Below are positions 19,504-28,353 of a stretch of DNA of 64,000 nt, in pieces (within the stretch, counting starts at the first letter, position 1; the number at the start of each line of letters is the position of its first letter). This DNA is from Methanobacterium sp. (GTDB taxonomy: Archaea > Methanobacteriota > Methanobacteria > Methanobacteriales > Methanobacteriaceae), in the NCBI GenBank assembly GCA_018263005.1, contig JADFDH010000001.1, positions 496,001 through 560,000 on the forward strand, in the 5' to 3' direction. The translations under genes were made by a program, and so were the position numbers. The notes beneath the pieces are model-generated. The model was not told where the DNA came from and made no database searches. It saw only the letters and a list, made by a program, of their open reading frames with translations.

Positions 19504-20082
19504 ATGGACCCAACTATCAGTTTTTTAAGTTTATTAGCATATGCTTTCTACTTCATGCTACCAGCATACCTGGCCAATATCTCAGCATTGGCATTTGGCG
19601 GAGGTTATCCAGTAGATTCAAAGAGAAATTTCACCGATGGCCGCAGAATACTAGGAGATGGAGTAACCTGGAGAGGAACCATCATAGGAATCATAATTGG
19701 TACTATAATCGCAGCCATTCAGGGCCTAATATTCATCTACTATGGGGATGTATTCACCCTAATACCAGAATGGGTGACCATACAAGGTATAATCCCCAGC
19801 AATTTTACACAATGGATACTATTAGGCGTATGCCTCAGTGCCGGTGCATTGATCGGTGATGCAGTAGGAAGTTTTATAAAAAGAAGAATAAACATAGCCC
19901 GGGGAAGACCAGCACCCTTATTAGATCAGCTGGACTTTGCAGTGGGTGCTTTGCTATTAGCATCCCTAGTGGTAACTATACCCCTGAATTTAATCATAAT
20001 AATAATCGTAATTACCGCATTTTATCATCTAGCAGCTAACACCATAGCCTATCTCCTCGGTTTAAAGGATGTTTGGTATTAA
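19504..20082 (+). CDS. carS: CDP-archaeol synthase
   Basis: 192 residues with about five membrane spans. The characteristic motifs are PAYLANISALAFGGGYPVD, RILGDGVTWRG and GALIGDAVGSFIKRR with LLDQLDFAVGALLL. The enzyme activates 2,3-digeranylgeranylglycerol phosphate with CTP, the last common step of archaeal polar-lipid synthesis. GGAGG stands 6 bp before the ATG. The gene faces away from tes. A seven-unit 53-bp tandem array starts at the base after its stop codon. Confidence 0.95.
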   Translation: MDPTISFLSLLAYAFYFMLPAYLANISALAFGGGYPVDSKRNFTDGRRILGDGVTWRGTIIGIIIGTIIAAIQGLIFIYYGDVFTLIPEWVTIQGIIPSNFTQWILLGVCLSAGALIGDAVGSFIKRRINIARGRPAPLLDQLDFAVGALLLASLVVTIPLNLIIIIIVITAFYHLAANTIAYLLGLKDVWY

Positions 20083-20437
20083 AATCAACTTTTTAAGGAA
20101 AAGGTTGAAAAAAGGCAGGCTTTTAAGGTTCAATTAATCAACTTTTTAAGGAAAAGGTTGAAAAAAGGCAGGCTTTTAAGGTTCAATTAATCAACTTTTT
20201 AAGGAAAAGGTTGAAAAAAGGCAGGCTTTTAAGGTTCAATTAATCAACTTTTTAAGGAAAAGGTTGAAAAAAGGCAGGCTTTTAAGGTTCAATTAATCAA
20301 CTTTTTAAGGAAAAGGTTGAAAAAAGGCAGGCTTTTAAGGTTAAATTAACCAACTTTAAAGGAAAAGGTTGAAAAAAGGCAGGCTTTTAAGGTTAAAATA
20401 AACCAACCTTTTAGAAAAATGTTGAAAAAAACATTAT
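20083..20437. repeat. 53-bp tandem repeat array after carS
   Basis: Six full units and a partial one start at 20083, 20136, 20189, 20242, 20295, 20348 and 20401. Units 2-5 are essentially identical and the last two have drifted. Each unit contains a 9-bp stem (CAACTTTTT ... AAAAGGTTG, with one G-T pair) and a second AAAAG/CTTTT dyad around GCAGG, so the transcript could fold into a row of hairpins. There are no unique spacers, which excludes CRISPR. It could act as a transcript-end structure or be a simple slippage array. Confidence 0.9.
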
Positions 20438-20515
20438 AATTGTAGATTTGAATAAAATCCAAAATTAATTTAGGATGTGTCCTTTTTTTACCTAAATTTA
20501 GAAAGATTTAAAAAA

Positions 20516-21544
20516 TCAGTGCTTATCCTGTAAATATTCCCTCATTAAAATAGCAGTCCCCACTGCCGGGGCTACCACGCACTCCTCTTTACTTAAAAGC
20601 TGATCCATCCCTACAGAGGGGATCCCTGCAAGTGCACTGGCTTCAGCACCGATAATGTCCATGCCCAGGCCGGTGGTTATTACTTTTGAAAGGCCAGTCC
20701 TCTGTGAAACCTCTTTAAGAGCATCAGAGACTTCTTTTACCTGGCTCTGGTACACATATTCTGATATACCAATAATATCTTCATGGCTTAAAATATCCAG
20801 ATCACCACATACAACACGGGATATTCTTCGCATACAATCCTCTACAGTCTTACCCTTACCATCTGGTGTGCTGCAACTATAATCCGCCTCACTAATATTG
20901 CCCAGTACCATATGAATGTCAGCGCTGATGGCGAAAAGTTCAGAAGCCACTCTGATCCACTCACCATCCAGTGGAACCTTACCTACCAATGCTGCTACAT
21001 TGGTCCTTAAAGTCCCACTGTAAACCAGCTCACCTGTTCCTAATCTTTGCAAATCAGATTTACCCGTAGCACATTCAACTCCATCTTTAACCGGGATAAT
21101 ATCAGTAGTAGTGCTCCCGGTATCAATCATGATAGAATCTGAGGATATTAAACCTACTAAACTGGAAGTAGCAACCCAATTAGCCGCTGCAACCTGAAGA
21201 GGATCCTCCCTTAATATGTTGTAATCTATTACTCCCTTATATCCAATGAAACCCAGAGGAAGCTGGAAAGTCTGGTCCGCTTTACCTGCAATATCCAGAA
21301 CGCCTTCTTTCTTAGTCAGATAGGCATCTACCAGTTCAGCGGTCATACAAATTCCCACAGCATCGATTTCATCTAACTCATCACCCATTAGAATTTTAAG
21401 GGTATTGGAAAGATTTTCCTTCTCCTGCCACATGGGCAAATATACGAAATCAGTTTTAATACCCTTTATCTGTCCTTCATCATCGAATTCAACCACAGCT
21501 AAGTCCGTGTTAGCTCCTCCAATATCAAATCCAGCGATCTTCAT
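20516..21544 (-). CDS. mfnF: Methanofuran biosynthesis enzyme MfnF
   Basis: 342 residues of the hydantoinase/oxoprolinase-like ASKHA family: AGFDIGGANTDLAVV at the start, IMIDTGSTTTDIIPV, and TTGLGMDIIGAEASALAG near the end. MfnF joins the aminomethylfuran phosphate unit to gamma-glutamyltyramine during methanofuran synthesis. It follows mfnD by 30 bp on the same strand, an arrangement known from Methanocaldococcus (MJ0815/MJ0816). The ATG at 21544 gives the canonical MKIAGFDIGG; an upstream GTG/ATG in frame adds only four residues. Confidence 0.88.
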   Translation of the reverse strand: MKIAGFDIGGANTDLAVVEFDDEGQIKGIKTDFVYLPMWQEKENLSNTLKILMGDELDEIDAVGICMTAELVDAYLTKKEGVLDIAGKADQTFQLPLGFIGYKGVIDYNILREDPLQVAAANWVATSSLVGLISSDSIMIDTGSTTTDIIPVKDGVECATGKSDLQRLGTGELVYSGTLRTNVAALVGKVPLDGEWIRVASELFAISADIHMVLGNISEADYSCSTPDGKGKTVEDCMRRISRVVCGDLDILSHEDIIGISEYVYQSQVKEVSDALKEVSQRTGLSKVITTGLGMDIIGAEASALAGIPSVGMDQLLSKEECVVAPAVGTAILMREYLQDKH

Positions 21545-21574
21545 AAATATCATCACAATTTTTATAATAAAGAA

Positions 21575-22609
21575 TTAATTCTTAAATATAATATTATCCT
21601 CTTTATAAAAGCTTATAGAACCATTTAATAATATTTCAGATGGTAATATATCATCAACAGCTTCAAGGATAGCCTCACCCAGATTAAAGTTTAATAATCT
21701 CCTTAAAGCAACATAGGACGTAGTTAAGCGGGGATTTATCTCCAGGAGGTATACTTCCTGTTTTACTTCATCAAGCACCAGATCCACACCAACATAACCC
21801 ACGAGGCCATTGATAGATCCAACAGCAGTTTCAGCGGTTAATTTGGCTTTTTCTGATAATTCATGCTCAAATGGTACTTTACCGCCATTATAATTTAATT
21901 CAGATCCATTTAATTCAATATCCTGTAAATTCAAGCTCAATGGTATGGTTTGATTACCGGTGCTTAAGAGGCTTACACTGGCACTGATCCCTTGAACATA
22001 ATCCTGTAATAAAAAATATGGTAAACTGGTAACTCTTTTAAGGAGTGGGACGGCTTTAAGAAGGTCTTCATAGGATCTTACCAGATGAACTCCTGAACAG
22101 GAAACACCATCAGCAGGTTTCACCACCATCATCTTCTCTCCAGAATTAAAGACATCGGAACATTCTCTTAAATCATTGAAAAATACTTTACAAGTATTAA
22201 TCATGGGGAAATCATTTTTCAACAAATTGTAAGTCTCAAATTTATCACTACAGGCTAATACAGCCTCAGATGCAGAACCGATATTTTTAACATCATTTTC
22301 CTCTATGATCTGGGTTAATCCATATAATATTAGGTTTTCTTCAGGGGCTACAGGAAAACAGATATCATAGTCTCCTATATTTTTATCCAACCAGGATGAA
22401 AGATTCTCATTTATTTCTATTGATTTAATACGGTTTTTATCCCCCATATCTTTAATAAAATTATCAGGAGAGTTTTTAGAGATAAGATATTCCATATCAT
22501 AATCTTTAAAATCATTTATAAGTCCTTCCAGCATGGCCTGCCCTTCCATGGTGATGGTAGGATCAAGAACTCCCATGGCAGTTGCATATTCAAAAACAAG
22601 CAGTTTCAA
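21575..22609 (-). CDS. mfnD: Tyramine-L-glutamate ligase (ATP-grasp)
   Basis: 344 residues with an ATP-grasp fold: KMMVVKPADGVSCSGVHLV (ATP lysine region), YFLLQDYVQGISASVSLL, and the metal-binding end VYLLEINPRLTTSYVALRRL. MfnD attaches glutamate to tyramine in methanofuran synthesis. The TTG start overlaps the wecC stop as TTGA, so translation of the two is coupled although the pathways differ. mfnF follows directly. The call rests on the ATP-grasp motifs plus the mfnF neighbour. Confidence 0.88.
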   Translation of the reverse strand: MKLLVFEYATAMGVLDPTITMEGQAMLEGLINDFKDYDMEYLISKNSPDNFIKDMGDKNRIKSIEINENLSSWLDKNIGDYDICFPVAPEENLILYGLTQIIEENDVKNIGSASEAVLACSDKFETYNLLKNDFPMINTCKVFFNDLRECSDVFNSGEKMMVVKPADGVSCSGVHLVRSYEDLLKAVPLLKRVTSLPYFLLQDYVQGISASVSLLSTGNQTIPLSLNLQDIELNGSELNYNGGKVPFEHELSEKAKLTAETAVGSINGLVGYVGVDLVLDEVKQEVYLLEINPRLTTSYVALRRLLNFNLGEAILEAVDDILPSEILLNGSISFYKEDNIIFKN

Positions 22610-23907
22610 GATATTCCTACTCCTTTGAAGATTATGCCCTTGGATATAAAACTCTCTGGATCGAGCAGGGGTCTGGTGCAGACCAGAACTCCCTTGTTGA
22701 TCATCTCCGGTTTTAATTCTTTATAGATGCTATGATCAGTTATTAAAACTACACAATCACATTTTAAAGCATCTTCAAGTGTTACAGGCATCCCCTTAAA
22801 GGATTTTATAGTTTCAGGTGAAACATAAGGGTCATGGACAAGAACAGACGCGCCTTTATCTTTTAAGAAGTTTATAAGGGGTTGGGCTGGTGATTCCCGG
22901 GCGTCGGCCACATCACCTTTATAGGCTACTCCTAAAATCCCGATACTGGAGCCTTTAATTGTTTTATCTACTTCCTTAAGACTTTCTTCAATGATATTAA
23001 AAACATGTCCCGGCATGGATTCATTGATTTTCCGGGAATCACTGATTAAAGGAGCATCTAAACCTTTTTCCCGGGCCATTTCCACGATGAAGTAGGGATC
23101 AATGGAAAGACAGTGCCCTCCCACACCCGGTCCGGGGGTGTGTATGTTAACTCGGGGATGGTGATTTGCAGCCTTAATAGCCTCAACTGCATTTATATCC
23201 AGATTTTCGCATATTTTAGCAAATTCATTGGCTAGAGCAATATTAACATCACGATAAGTGTTTTCCATGAGTTTTACCATCTCAGCGGTGATGAGGTTTT
23301 TCACATTAATAATTTCACCAGTGGTTATTTTTTTATAGAGTGAAGATGCATATTCTGCGCTTTTTTGATTGATACCCCCAATTACCCTGGCGTTATGAGT
23401 GATCTCATATATGGTGTTGTTGGGAAGAGCTCTTTCCGGTGTACATGCCAGATTAAAATCCTCACCAGCCCTTAAACCACTTTCTTCTAAGAGTGGGATC
23501 ACCACATTATCACAGGTACCGGGAGGTACGGTGCTTTCAATGATCACCAGGTCATCTTTTTTAATAGCAGAGGCAATGGTCATGCAGGCGGATTTGACAG
23601 CGTTGAGATCTGCGTTGTTCTCATTATCTAAGGGGGTTGGTACTATTACGATCATGACCTCTGCATTTTCTGCAGCTTCCTCTCCATCTAATGTGGCGGA
23701 TAAATTTCCGTGGGATACAGCCTCTTCTACCAGTTCATCCAACCCTGGTTCCATGATGGGTGACTTTCCAGAATTAACGTATTCCACATTCTCATTATTT
23801 ATATCAACACCCACTACTTTCAAACCATTTCGAGCAAAAAGGGCTGCGGTGGGTAGGCCCATATGGCCCAATCCGAAAATTACAATGTTTTTATCCTCTT
23901 TAACCAT
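22606..23907 (-). CDS. wecC: UDP-N-acetylmannosaminuronate dehydrogenase
   Basis: 433 residues: a Rossmann start IVIFGLGHMGLPTAALFA, the conserved VPTPLD loop, STVPPGTCD, the NAD-linked PERALPNN segment, and the catalytic cysteine in PGPGVGGHCLSIDPYF. The C-terminal domain contains ILGVAYKGDVADARESPA. The enzyme oxidises UDP-ManNAc to UDP-ManNAcA for surface glycans and N-glycans. The epimerase wecB lies directly upstream in the operon. The end overlaps mfnD by 4 bp. Confidence 0.93.
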   Translation of the reverse strand: MVKEDKNIVIFGLGHMGLPTAALFARNGLKVVGVDINNENVEYVNSGKSPIMEPGLDELVEEAVSHGNLSATLDGEEAAENAEVMIVIVPTPLDNENNADLNAVKSACMTIASAIKKDDLVIIESTVPPGTCDNVVIPLLEESGLRAGEDFNLACTPERALPNNTIYEITHNARVIGGINQKSAEYASSLYKKITTGEIINVKNLITAEMVKLMENTYRDVNIALANEFAKICENLDINAVEAIKAANHHPRVNIHTPGPGVGGHCLSIDPYFIVEMAREKGLDAPLISDSRKINESMPGHVFNIIEESLKEVDKTIKGSSIGILGVAYKGDVADARESPAQPLINFLKDKGASVLVHDPYVSPETIKSFKGMPVTLEDALKCDCVVLITDHSIYKELKPEMINKGVLVCTRPLLDPESFISKGIIFKGVGIS

Positions 23908-23958
23908 GAAAAAAACCTGTAAATCATTTTAATTTTTAATTATAATTCTTATTGGTAT

Positions 23959-24055
23959 TTAGCCTATTATTTATGGTGTTTAATCTTTTAGTGATATTTA
24001 ACCGATTGTTTATGGTTCTTAATCGATTTTTAATGTTATTTAATCGATTTTATTT
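23959..24055 (-). repeat. Tandem repeat containing the wecB stop codon
   Basis: Read on the minus strand, the end of wecB (AAAATCGATTAA) is followed by units of 21, 21, 18 and 21 bp, each ending in TAA (for example ATTAAAAATCGATTAA, AAACAATCGGTTAA). Because the units are multiples of three, each repeated stop stays in the wecB frame. It occupies the wecB-wecC gap. Confidence 0.75.
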
Positions 24056-25362
24056 GAATGAAATCTTTCGACAAAAACTGTTTTATTTTTTAGATTCAGA
24101 TGTTTATAGGGAAATATTGCCCGGTTATCATCAAAGACCATCACTATTTTTAACTGGGGGTTTTCTACTTCATAGCTGGTAACATCCAGATCATCTTCTA
24201 CTTTTTGAATATAGCGGCCTTCCAATCCTTCAATATTCTCTGGTGCTTTAATGGTAAGTTCGCCCTGATTATATGCTTGGAGTATGATATCTAAAATTTT
24301 TTCAGATGTTTTCCCATCACCATAAGGATTGGGAGCCTGACTCATCTTATGATATAATTCTTCTTCATTAATTATTCCATGAACCGTTTCCATTATGAGA
24401 TTTTTATTAGTACCGACCAGTATGTTTCCTCCGGCTTTTACTGTTTCCGGTCTTTCAGTATTGTATCTTAAGGTTATACAGGGGATGTTAAGGGTTATAG
24501 CTTCTTCCTGGATTCCCCCTGAGTCGGTTATAACCAGATGGGTATTTGATAGTAGTAGAAGAAAATCAAGATAACCTACTGGTTTTATTAAATTGATATG
24601 CTCGGATTTATCCAGTTTATCGTAAAGATCATATTTCTGGAGATTCTTAACAGTTCGGGGGTGGACGGGAAATATAATCTCGATTCCCTTAAGTTCCAGC
24701 AAAGCATTGATAATGTTATTTAATCGTTGTTCATCATCCACATTTTCCGCCCTATGCAGGGTTAGAGTTATGAACTTCTTATCCAGATCGATATCAGAAA
24801 AACTGGAACGTTTTTTTGCTATCTTCAAATTCCTAAAAACAGCATCAACCACAGTATTACCGGTTATGAAAATATCATTTGGATTTAAGCCTTCAAATAT
24901 AAGGTTAAGAGCTGATTCTTCTGTGGGTACGAAGAAGAGGCTGGAGCACACATCTGCAACCACCCGATTTATCTCCTCAGGCATGGTTTTATCATATGAT
25001 CTAAGACCAGATTCCACATGTCCCAGTGCAATGTGCATTTTAGCCGCTGCCAGGGCCCCTGCCATCACTGCATTGGTATCACCTTCCACCAATACAATAT
25101 CTGGCTTTTCATTGGAGAGTATTCCCTCGATTCCCTCCAGCATCACTGCTGTCTGCTTTCCGTGGGTGGTTGAGCCCACACCGATGTTATATTCAGGTTG
25201 GGGAAGTTCTAAGTCTAAAAAAAACTGATCTGACATTTCCTGATCATAGTGCTGGCCAGTGTGGATCAAAATATAGTCGATGTCCCGCTTATCCACTTCA
25301 TCAATTAAAGGGGACATTTTTATTATTTCCGGACGAGTGCCAATAATAAATGCGATCTTCAT
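24040..25362 (-). CDS. wecB: UDP-N-acetylglucosamine 2-epimerase with C-terminal extension
   Basis: 440 residues. Residues 1-360 are a normal non-hydrolysing epimerase: KIAFIIGTRPEIIKMSPL, HTGQHYDQEMSD, LVEGDTNAVMAGALAA, HVESGLRSYDKTMPEEINR, TDSGGIQEEA. It converts UDP-GlcNAc to UDP-ManNAc, the substrate of WecC encoded next. The family usually ends near 360-380. Here about 80 extra residues follow (GELTIKAPENIEGLEGRYI ... LKIVMVFDDNRAIFPYKHL) that I do not recognise. The stop codon is the first of a short series of repeated in-frame stops. Confidence 0.93.
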   Translation of the reverse strand: MKIAFIIGTRPEIIKMSPLIDEVDKRDIDYILIHTGQHYDQEMSDQFFLDLELPQPEYNIGVGSTTHGKQTAVMLEGIEGILSNEKPDIVLVEGDTNAVMAGALAAAKMHIALGHVESGLRSYDKTMPEEINRVVADVCSSLFFVPTEESALNLIFEGLNPNDIFITGNTVVDAVFRNLKIAKKRSSFSDIDLDKKFITLTLHRAENVDDEQRLNNIINALLELKGIEIIFPVHPRTVKNLQKYDLYDKLDKSEHINLIKPVGYLDFLLLLSNTHLVITDSGGIQEEAITLNIPCITLRYNTERPETVKAGGNILVGTNKNLIMETVHGIINEEELYHKMSQAPNPYGDGKTSEKILDIILQAYNQGELTIKAPENIEGLEGRYIQKVEDDLDVTSYEVENPQLKIVMVFDDNRAIFPYKHLNLKNKTVFVERFHSNKID

Positions 25363-25496
25363 AATAAAATGGTTGAGTGAATATGTGATATTAAGTTTTT
25401 TAAAATATTAGAGATTATATTCAAATTTTTGATGTGGATTTGTATTTGATTAAATGATATTTTCGCTATGATTGTAACTTCTCTTTTATTTTTAAA

Positions 25497-26873
25497 TTAA
25501 ACGGATCTTTTTCTGTGAGCTCGGTATTCGTCGAAGACCTTTAAGATTTCCTGATTATTTTCTTTGATCATCTTATTTTCTGTTTTTTCTTTCCATTTTT
25601 TAATTTCTTTTTCTAAATCCATGCTGTTGATGATGGCGAATTGATCGATCATCCTTATATCCATCTCATCTGCCCGGAGTAGAGGAACTATGTTTTTTTC
25701 GAATTCTTCCTGTGCTTGATGCGATATTTTATCCTGGATTAAAACAGCTTTAACACCCATTCTTATCAGATGAGCTGCTGTTTGGGATCCTCCGCCTTCA
25801 GAACTCTTTAGAAGAACAACATCGTCCCTTTTTATTTTCCAGTAATCACAGGCTTTATTTATACCTTCCCTAGTAAATGTTTCTATGATTTTAATGGGTA
25901 TAGAGTTCTGGGTGGGGTCGATCATCTGAATATCCTGCAATGATCTGAGATTATCCTCTAACTTATATCTTAATGCTTTTTCTTCATTGTATTTGTCCTG
26001 TAATTTCTTTAAAAGCGATATTTTAGCGGCTATTTCCTTTTTAAATAGTATGTCTTGGGTGTATTCGTAATGCAGTTTATCTATCTTATCCTGGAGTCTG
26101 TTGATCTCGTTTTGGTAGTTATTGATTTCCTGATCCAGTGAATTGTTTTTATTTTTAAGATGTAGGATCTGATTATCCTGCATTTTAATTCTATTTTTTA
26201 ATTTAAGAATTGTTTCATCTGGTACTGAGTCTTTATCTAAATCTGATTCTTCATTCAATGATTCTGATTTAATATCTTCCTTAAAAGTCTCTTTAACTAT
26301 CCTTATGGCGGTACTAATGGCTGTTCCATCAATTACCAGCATTTTAACCTGTTCTATTTGTTCAGAGTTCAGATCAGTTTCTTTAGAACGGGTTTCGATT
26401 ATTTCCATTTTTTTCTGGTAACTTTTATAGGTTCTGATTGACGCTGCCAGGGCATCTCGTTGATGAGCATCATGGGGAACTTCATCAGATGGTATTGCCT
26501 TGGATCTTGGGGAGTATTTCTCATTTAAATAAGACTCCACCAATTCTATTTTAGAACCTACAGACATGTCCTTATAAGGATAGTGTAACTTTGCATTTAG
26601 AGAAGTAGCTAATTTTTTAACCATCTTAGGAGGGGGATAGACATCTGTAGAGATTAAAACTGCTTTTCCATAACTCATGATATGTTTTATTATTTCTGCC
26701 CGGGTTATCTCTTTAAAACTAGTTACCGATAAAATATTTCCTTTAAGGTCCATAATGGCTATGCCTGCAGTTAATCCTGGATCAAAACCTACAATAAGTA
26801 TTCTATTTCTTTTAAAAGTCAGATCATCCGAATTTATTTGATTTAATTCTTTAAGATTCTTTTTATTTAACAG
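25497..26873 (-). CDS. DUF460 RNase H-like protein with probable CTG start
   Basis: 458 residues if initiated at CTG 26873. The first ATG in frame (26753) would remove the essential first strand of the RNase H-like fold, which reads RILIVGFDPGLTAGIAI in the upstream frame. No ATG, GTG or TTG lies in that extension. AGGAGG stands 7 bp before the CTG, and a TAG stop directly precedes it. Domains: N-terminal nuclease-like fold (about 24-190), long coiled coil (about 220-325), C-terminal DUF460 part with DVVLLKSSEGGGSQTAAHLI. This COG2433 family is predicted to act on nucleic acids. A sequencing error is the alternative. Confidence 0.85.
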   Translation of the reverse strand: MLNKKNLKELNQINSDDLTFKRNRILIVGFDPGLTAGIAIMDLKGNILSVTSFKEITRAEIIKHIMSYGKAVLISTDVYPPPKMVKKLATSLNAKLHYPYKDMSVGSKIELVESYLNEKYSPRSKAIPSDEVPHDAHQRDALAASIRTYKSYQKKMEIIETRSKETDLNSEQIEQVKMLVIDGTAISTAIRIVKETFKEDIKSESLNEESDLDKDSVPDETILKLKNRIKMQDNQILHLKNKNNSLDQEINNYQNEINRLQDKIDKLHYEYTQDILFKKEIAAKISLLKKLQDKYNEEKALRYKLEDNLRSLQDIQMIDPTQNSIPIKIIETFTREGINKACDYWKIKRDDVVLLKSSEGGGSQTAAHLIRMGVKAVLIQDKISHQAQEEFEKNIVPLLRADEMDIRMIDQFAIINSMDLEKEIKKWKEKTENKMIKENNQEILKVFDEYRAHRKRSV

Positions 26874-26880
26874 CTAATTT

Positions 26881-26886
26881 CCTCCT
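26881..26886 (-). promoter_or_regulatory. Strong Shine-Dalgarno before a CTG codon
   Basis: AGGAGG, 7 bp upstream of CTG at 26873 and 127 bp from the first ATG. The spacing fixes CTG as the most likely start of the DUF460 gene. Confidence 0.65.
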
Positions 26887-27062
26887 GTGTTAAATTGTCA
26901 GTTAGTCTACACTGATATTATATAATACTAACTAATATTTATTATTTATTAATTAAAGGTTTAAAAGAATATTTGGCCTTTAATTGAGATAAAAAATAAT
27001 ATATAATGATTTTAATTTTATTAAAGGTATATACGCATAATTTGTTTAAATTGGAATATTAT

Positions 27063-27884
27063 TTATCCATTTTTAAGATTTTTGATCATCTCTATTTCAG
27101 CTGAAGCGATACTCTGGTTTTTCAGGTATTCCTTCTCTAGGTGAGAAGTAAATGACTTCTGGGCATAGGGATCCTCTGTGAATTCCACACCAGAGTAGTT
27201 CACATTCATTAGAATAAGACCTTCCGGTGGCATTGGTTTAATATGGGCCTTTTTTTGGGGGTTTAAAAATTCATATATCCTATCAACCTCTATTTCCCCA
27301 TATCCTATCATCAACAACACCGATACTATCTTTCGGACCATGTTCCATAGAAAACTTTCTCCTTTAACATCTACTATGATCAGATCAGAATCCCTCTGGA
27401 CCTCAACACAGTTAATGGCTCTGATGGAGCTTCTTTCGCTCCTTTTTGAGAAATTACTGAAGTCATGTGTCCCTATCATAATTTGGGAGGCTTTTTTCAT
27501 CTTTTCAAGATTCAAAACATTGCGATGTATTTCACGATTTGTCACTAATAAATAGCGATAATGCCTTTCGAGGGCGTATCTTACTTTAAAACGTATGGGA
27601 ACATTTGTATGTGCTAATATTTTAATATTATTAGGCAGTGCATTGTTAATCTGGTTTATGATTACTCTCTCCTCTGTTAAAAAGGAGATCACGTTTCCCA
27701 GCGCATGTACTCCCCGATCAGTCCTACCAGCTATACCGAAGCCGCATTTATCCGGGTCTTTGATCACACCAACCTCTGAGAGTGCAGATAATAGTTCTCC
27801 CTCTACAGTGGGTAATCCTGGCTGCCTCTGGAAACCATAAAAATCAGTGCCTATATAAGCTATTTTTAATGCAACCCTCCTCAT
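27063..27884 (-). CDS. truA: tRNA pseudouridine synthase TruA
   Basis: 273 residues: VALKIAYIGTDFYGFQRQPG at the start, the catalytic aspartate in AGRTDRGVHALGNVISF, RYALERHYRYLL, and the C-terminal SFLWNMVRKIVSVLLMIG motif. It makes pseudouridine at positions 38-40 of tRNA anticodon arms. The start at 27884 follows GGTGAT, whereas the longer frame to 27926 adds unrelated residues. It is on the same strand as the DUF460 gene but separated by about 180 bp. Confidence 0.95.
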   Translation of the reverse strand: MRRVALKIAYIGTDFYGFQRQPGLPTVEGELLSALSEVGVIKDPDKCGFGIAGRTDRGVHALGNVISFLTEERVIINQINNALPNNIKILAHTNVPIRFKVRYALERHYRYLLVTNREIHRNVLNLEKMKKASQIMIGTHDFSNFSKRSERSSIRAINCVEVQRDSDLIIVDVKGESFLWNMVRKIVSVLLMIGYGEIEVDRIYEFLNPQKKAHIKPMPPEGLILMNVNYSGVEFTEDPYAQKSFTSHLEKEYLKNQSIASAEIEMIKNLKNG

Positions 27885-28014
27885 GAGATCACCAGAAAAT
27901 AGGCAATATTGAGTTGTTCTATACAAATAAATATTTAATTAAAATACTAGGGATATTCAATAGAAGCTCTTTTGTTGGAAACTGTTAACTCTTTTATTGG
28001 ATGAAATGTAATAA

Positions 28015-28353
28015 TCACTGTTTAAGCCATTTTATCTCATTGAGATATACGGTGAAGCTTTCGATTATATCACTGATTAGGAGGGCGTTTTCTTCCCTGG
28101 AAAGTGGGGGTGTGCTACGGTAAGTCATCCGCAGTGAAAAGATAGTAATATTTCCAGATTCAATGGCATCAGCGAAATATGCATCTCCTAACTGATGCTC
28201 GTCGATATTCCAAAATTTTAATTCTTCTTTGATCTTGGAAAGCTTACTGCCAAATAATATATCCGTGGTTAAGTATAAAAATTCAGAATCTTCAAAAGGT
28301 TTTTGTTTGCTGATCTGCTCTGTTCCTGCAAATTTTAATTCGAGTACCACCAT
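28015..28353 (-). CDS. Conserved hypothetical protein
   Basis: 112 residues with no motif I recognise. The sequence alternates short beta strands and helices (LELKFAGTEQISKQKPF, ITIFSLRMTYRS, ALLISDIIESFTVYLNEIKWL) and looks like a small soluble alpha/beta protein. It sits 131 bp upstream of truA on the same strand. Just after its stop, the motif CCAAYAAAAGAGYTT occurs twice with a period of about 22 bp. Confidence 0.6.
   Translation of the reverse strand: MVVLELKFAGTEQISKQKPFEDSEFLYLTTDILFGSKLSKIKEELKFWNIDEHQLGDAYFADAIESGNITIFSLRMTYRSTPPLSREENALLISDIIESFTVYLNEIKWLKQ

Noticed and set aside
20083..20437. Possible CRISPR array
   Set aside because: The 53-bp units are contiguous with no unique spacers, and no cas gene is present.
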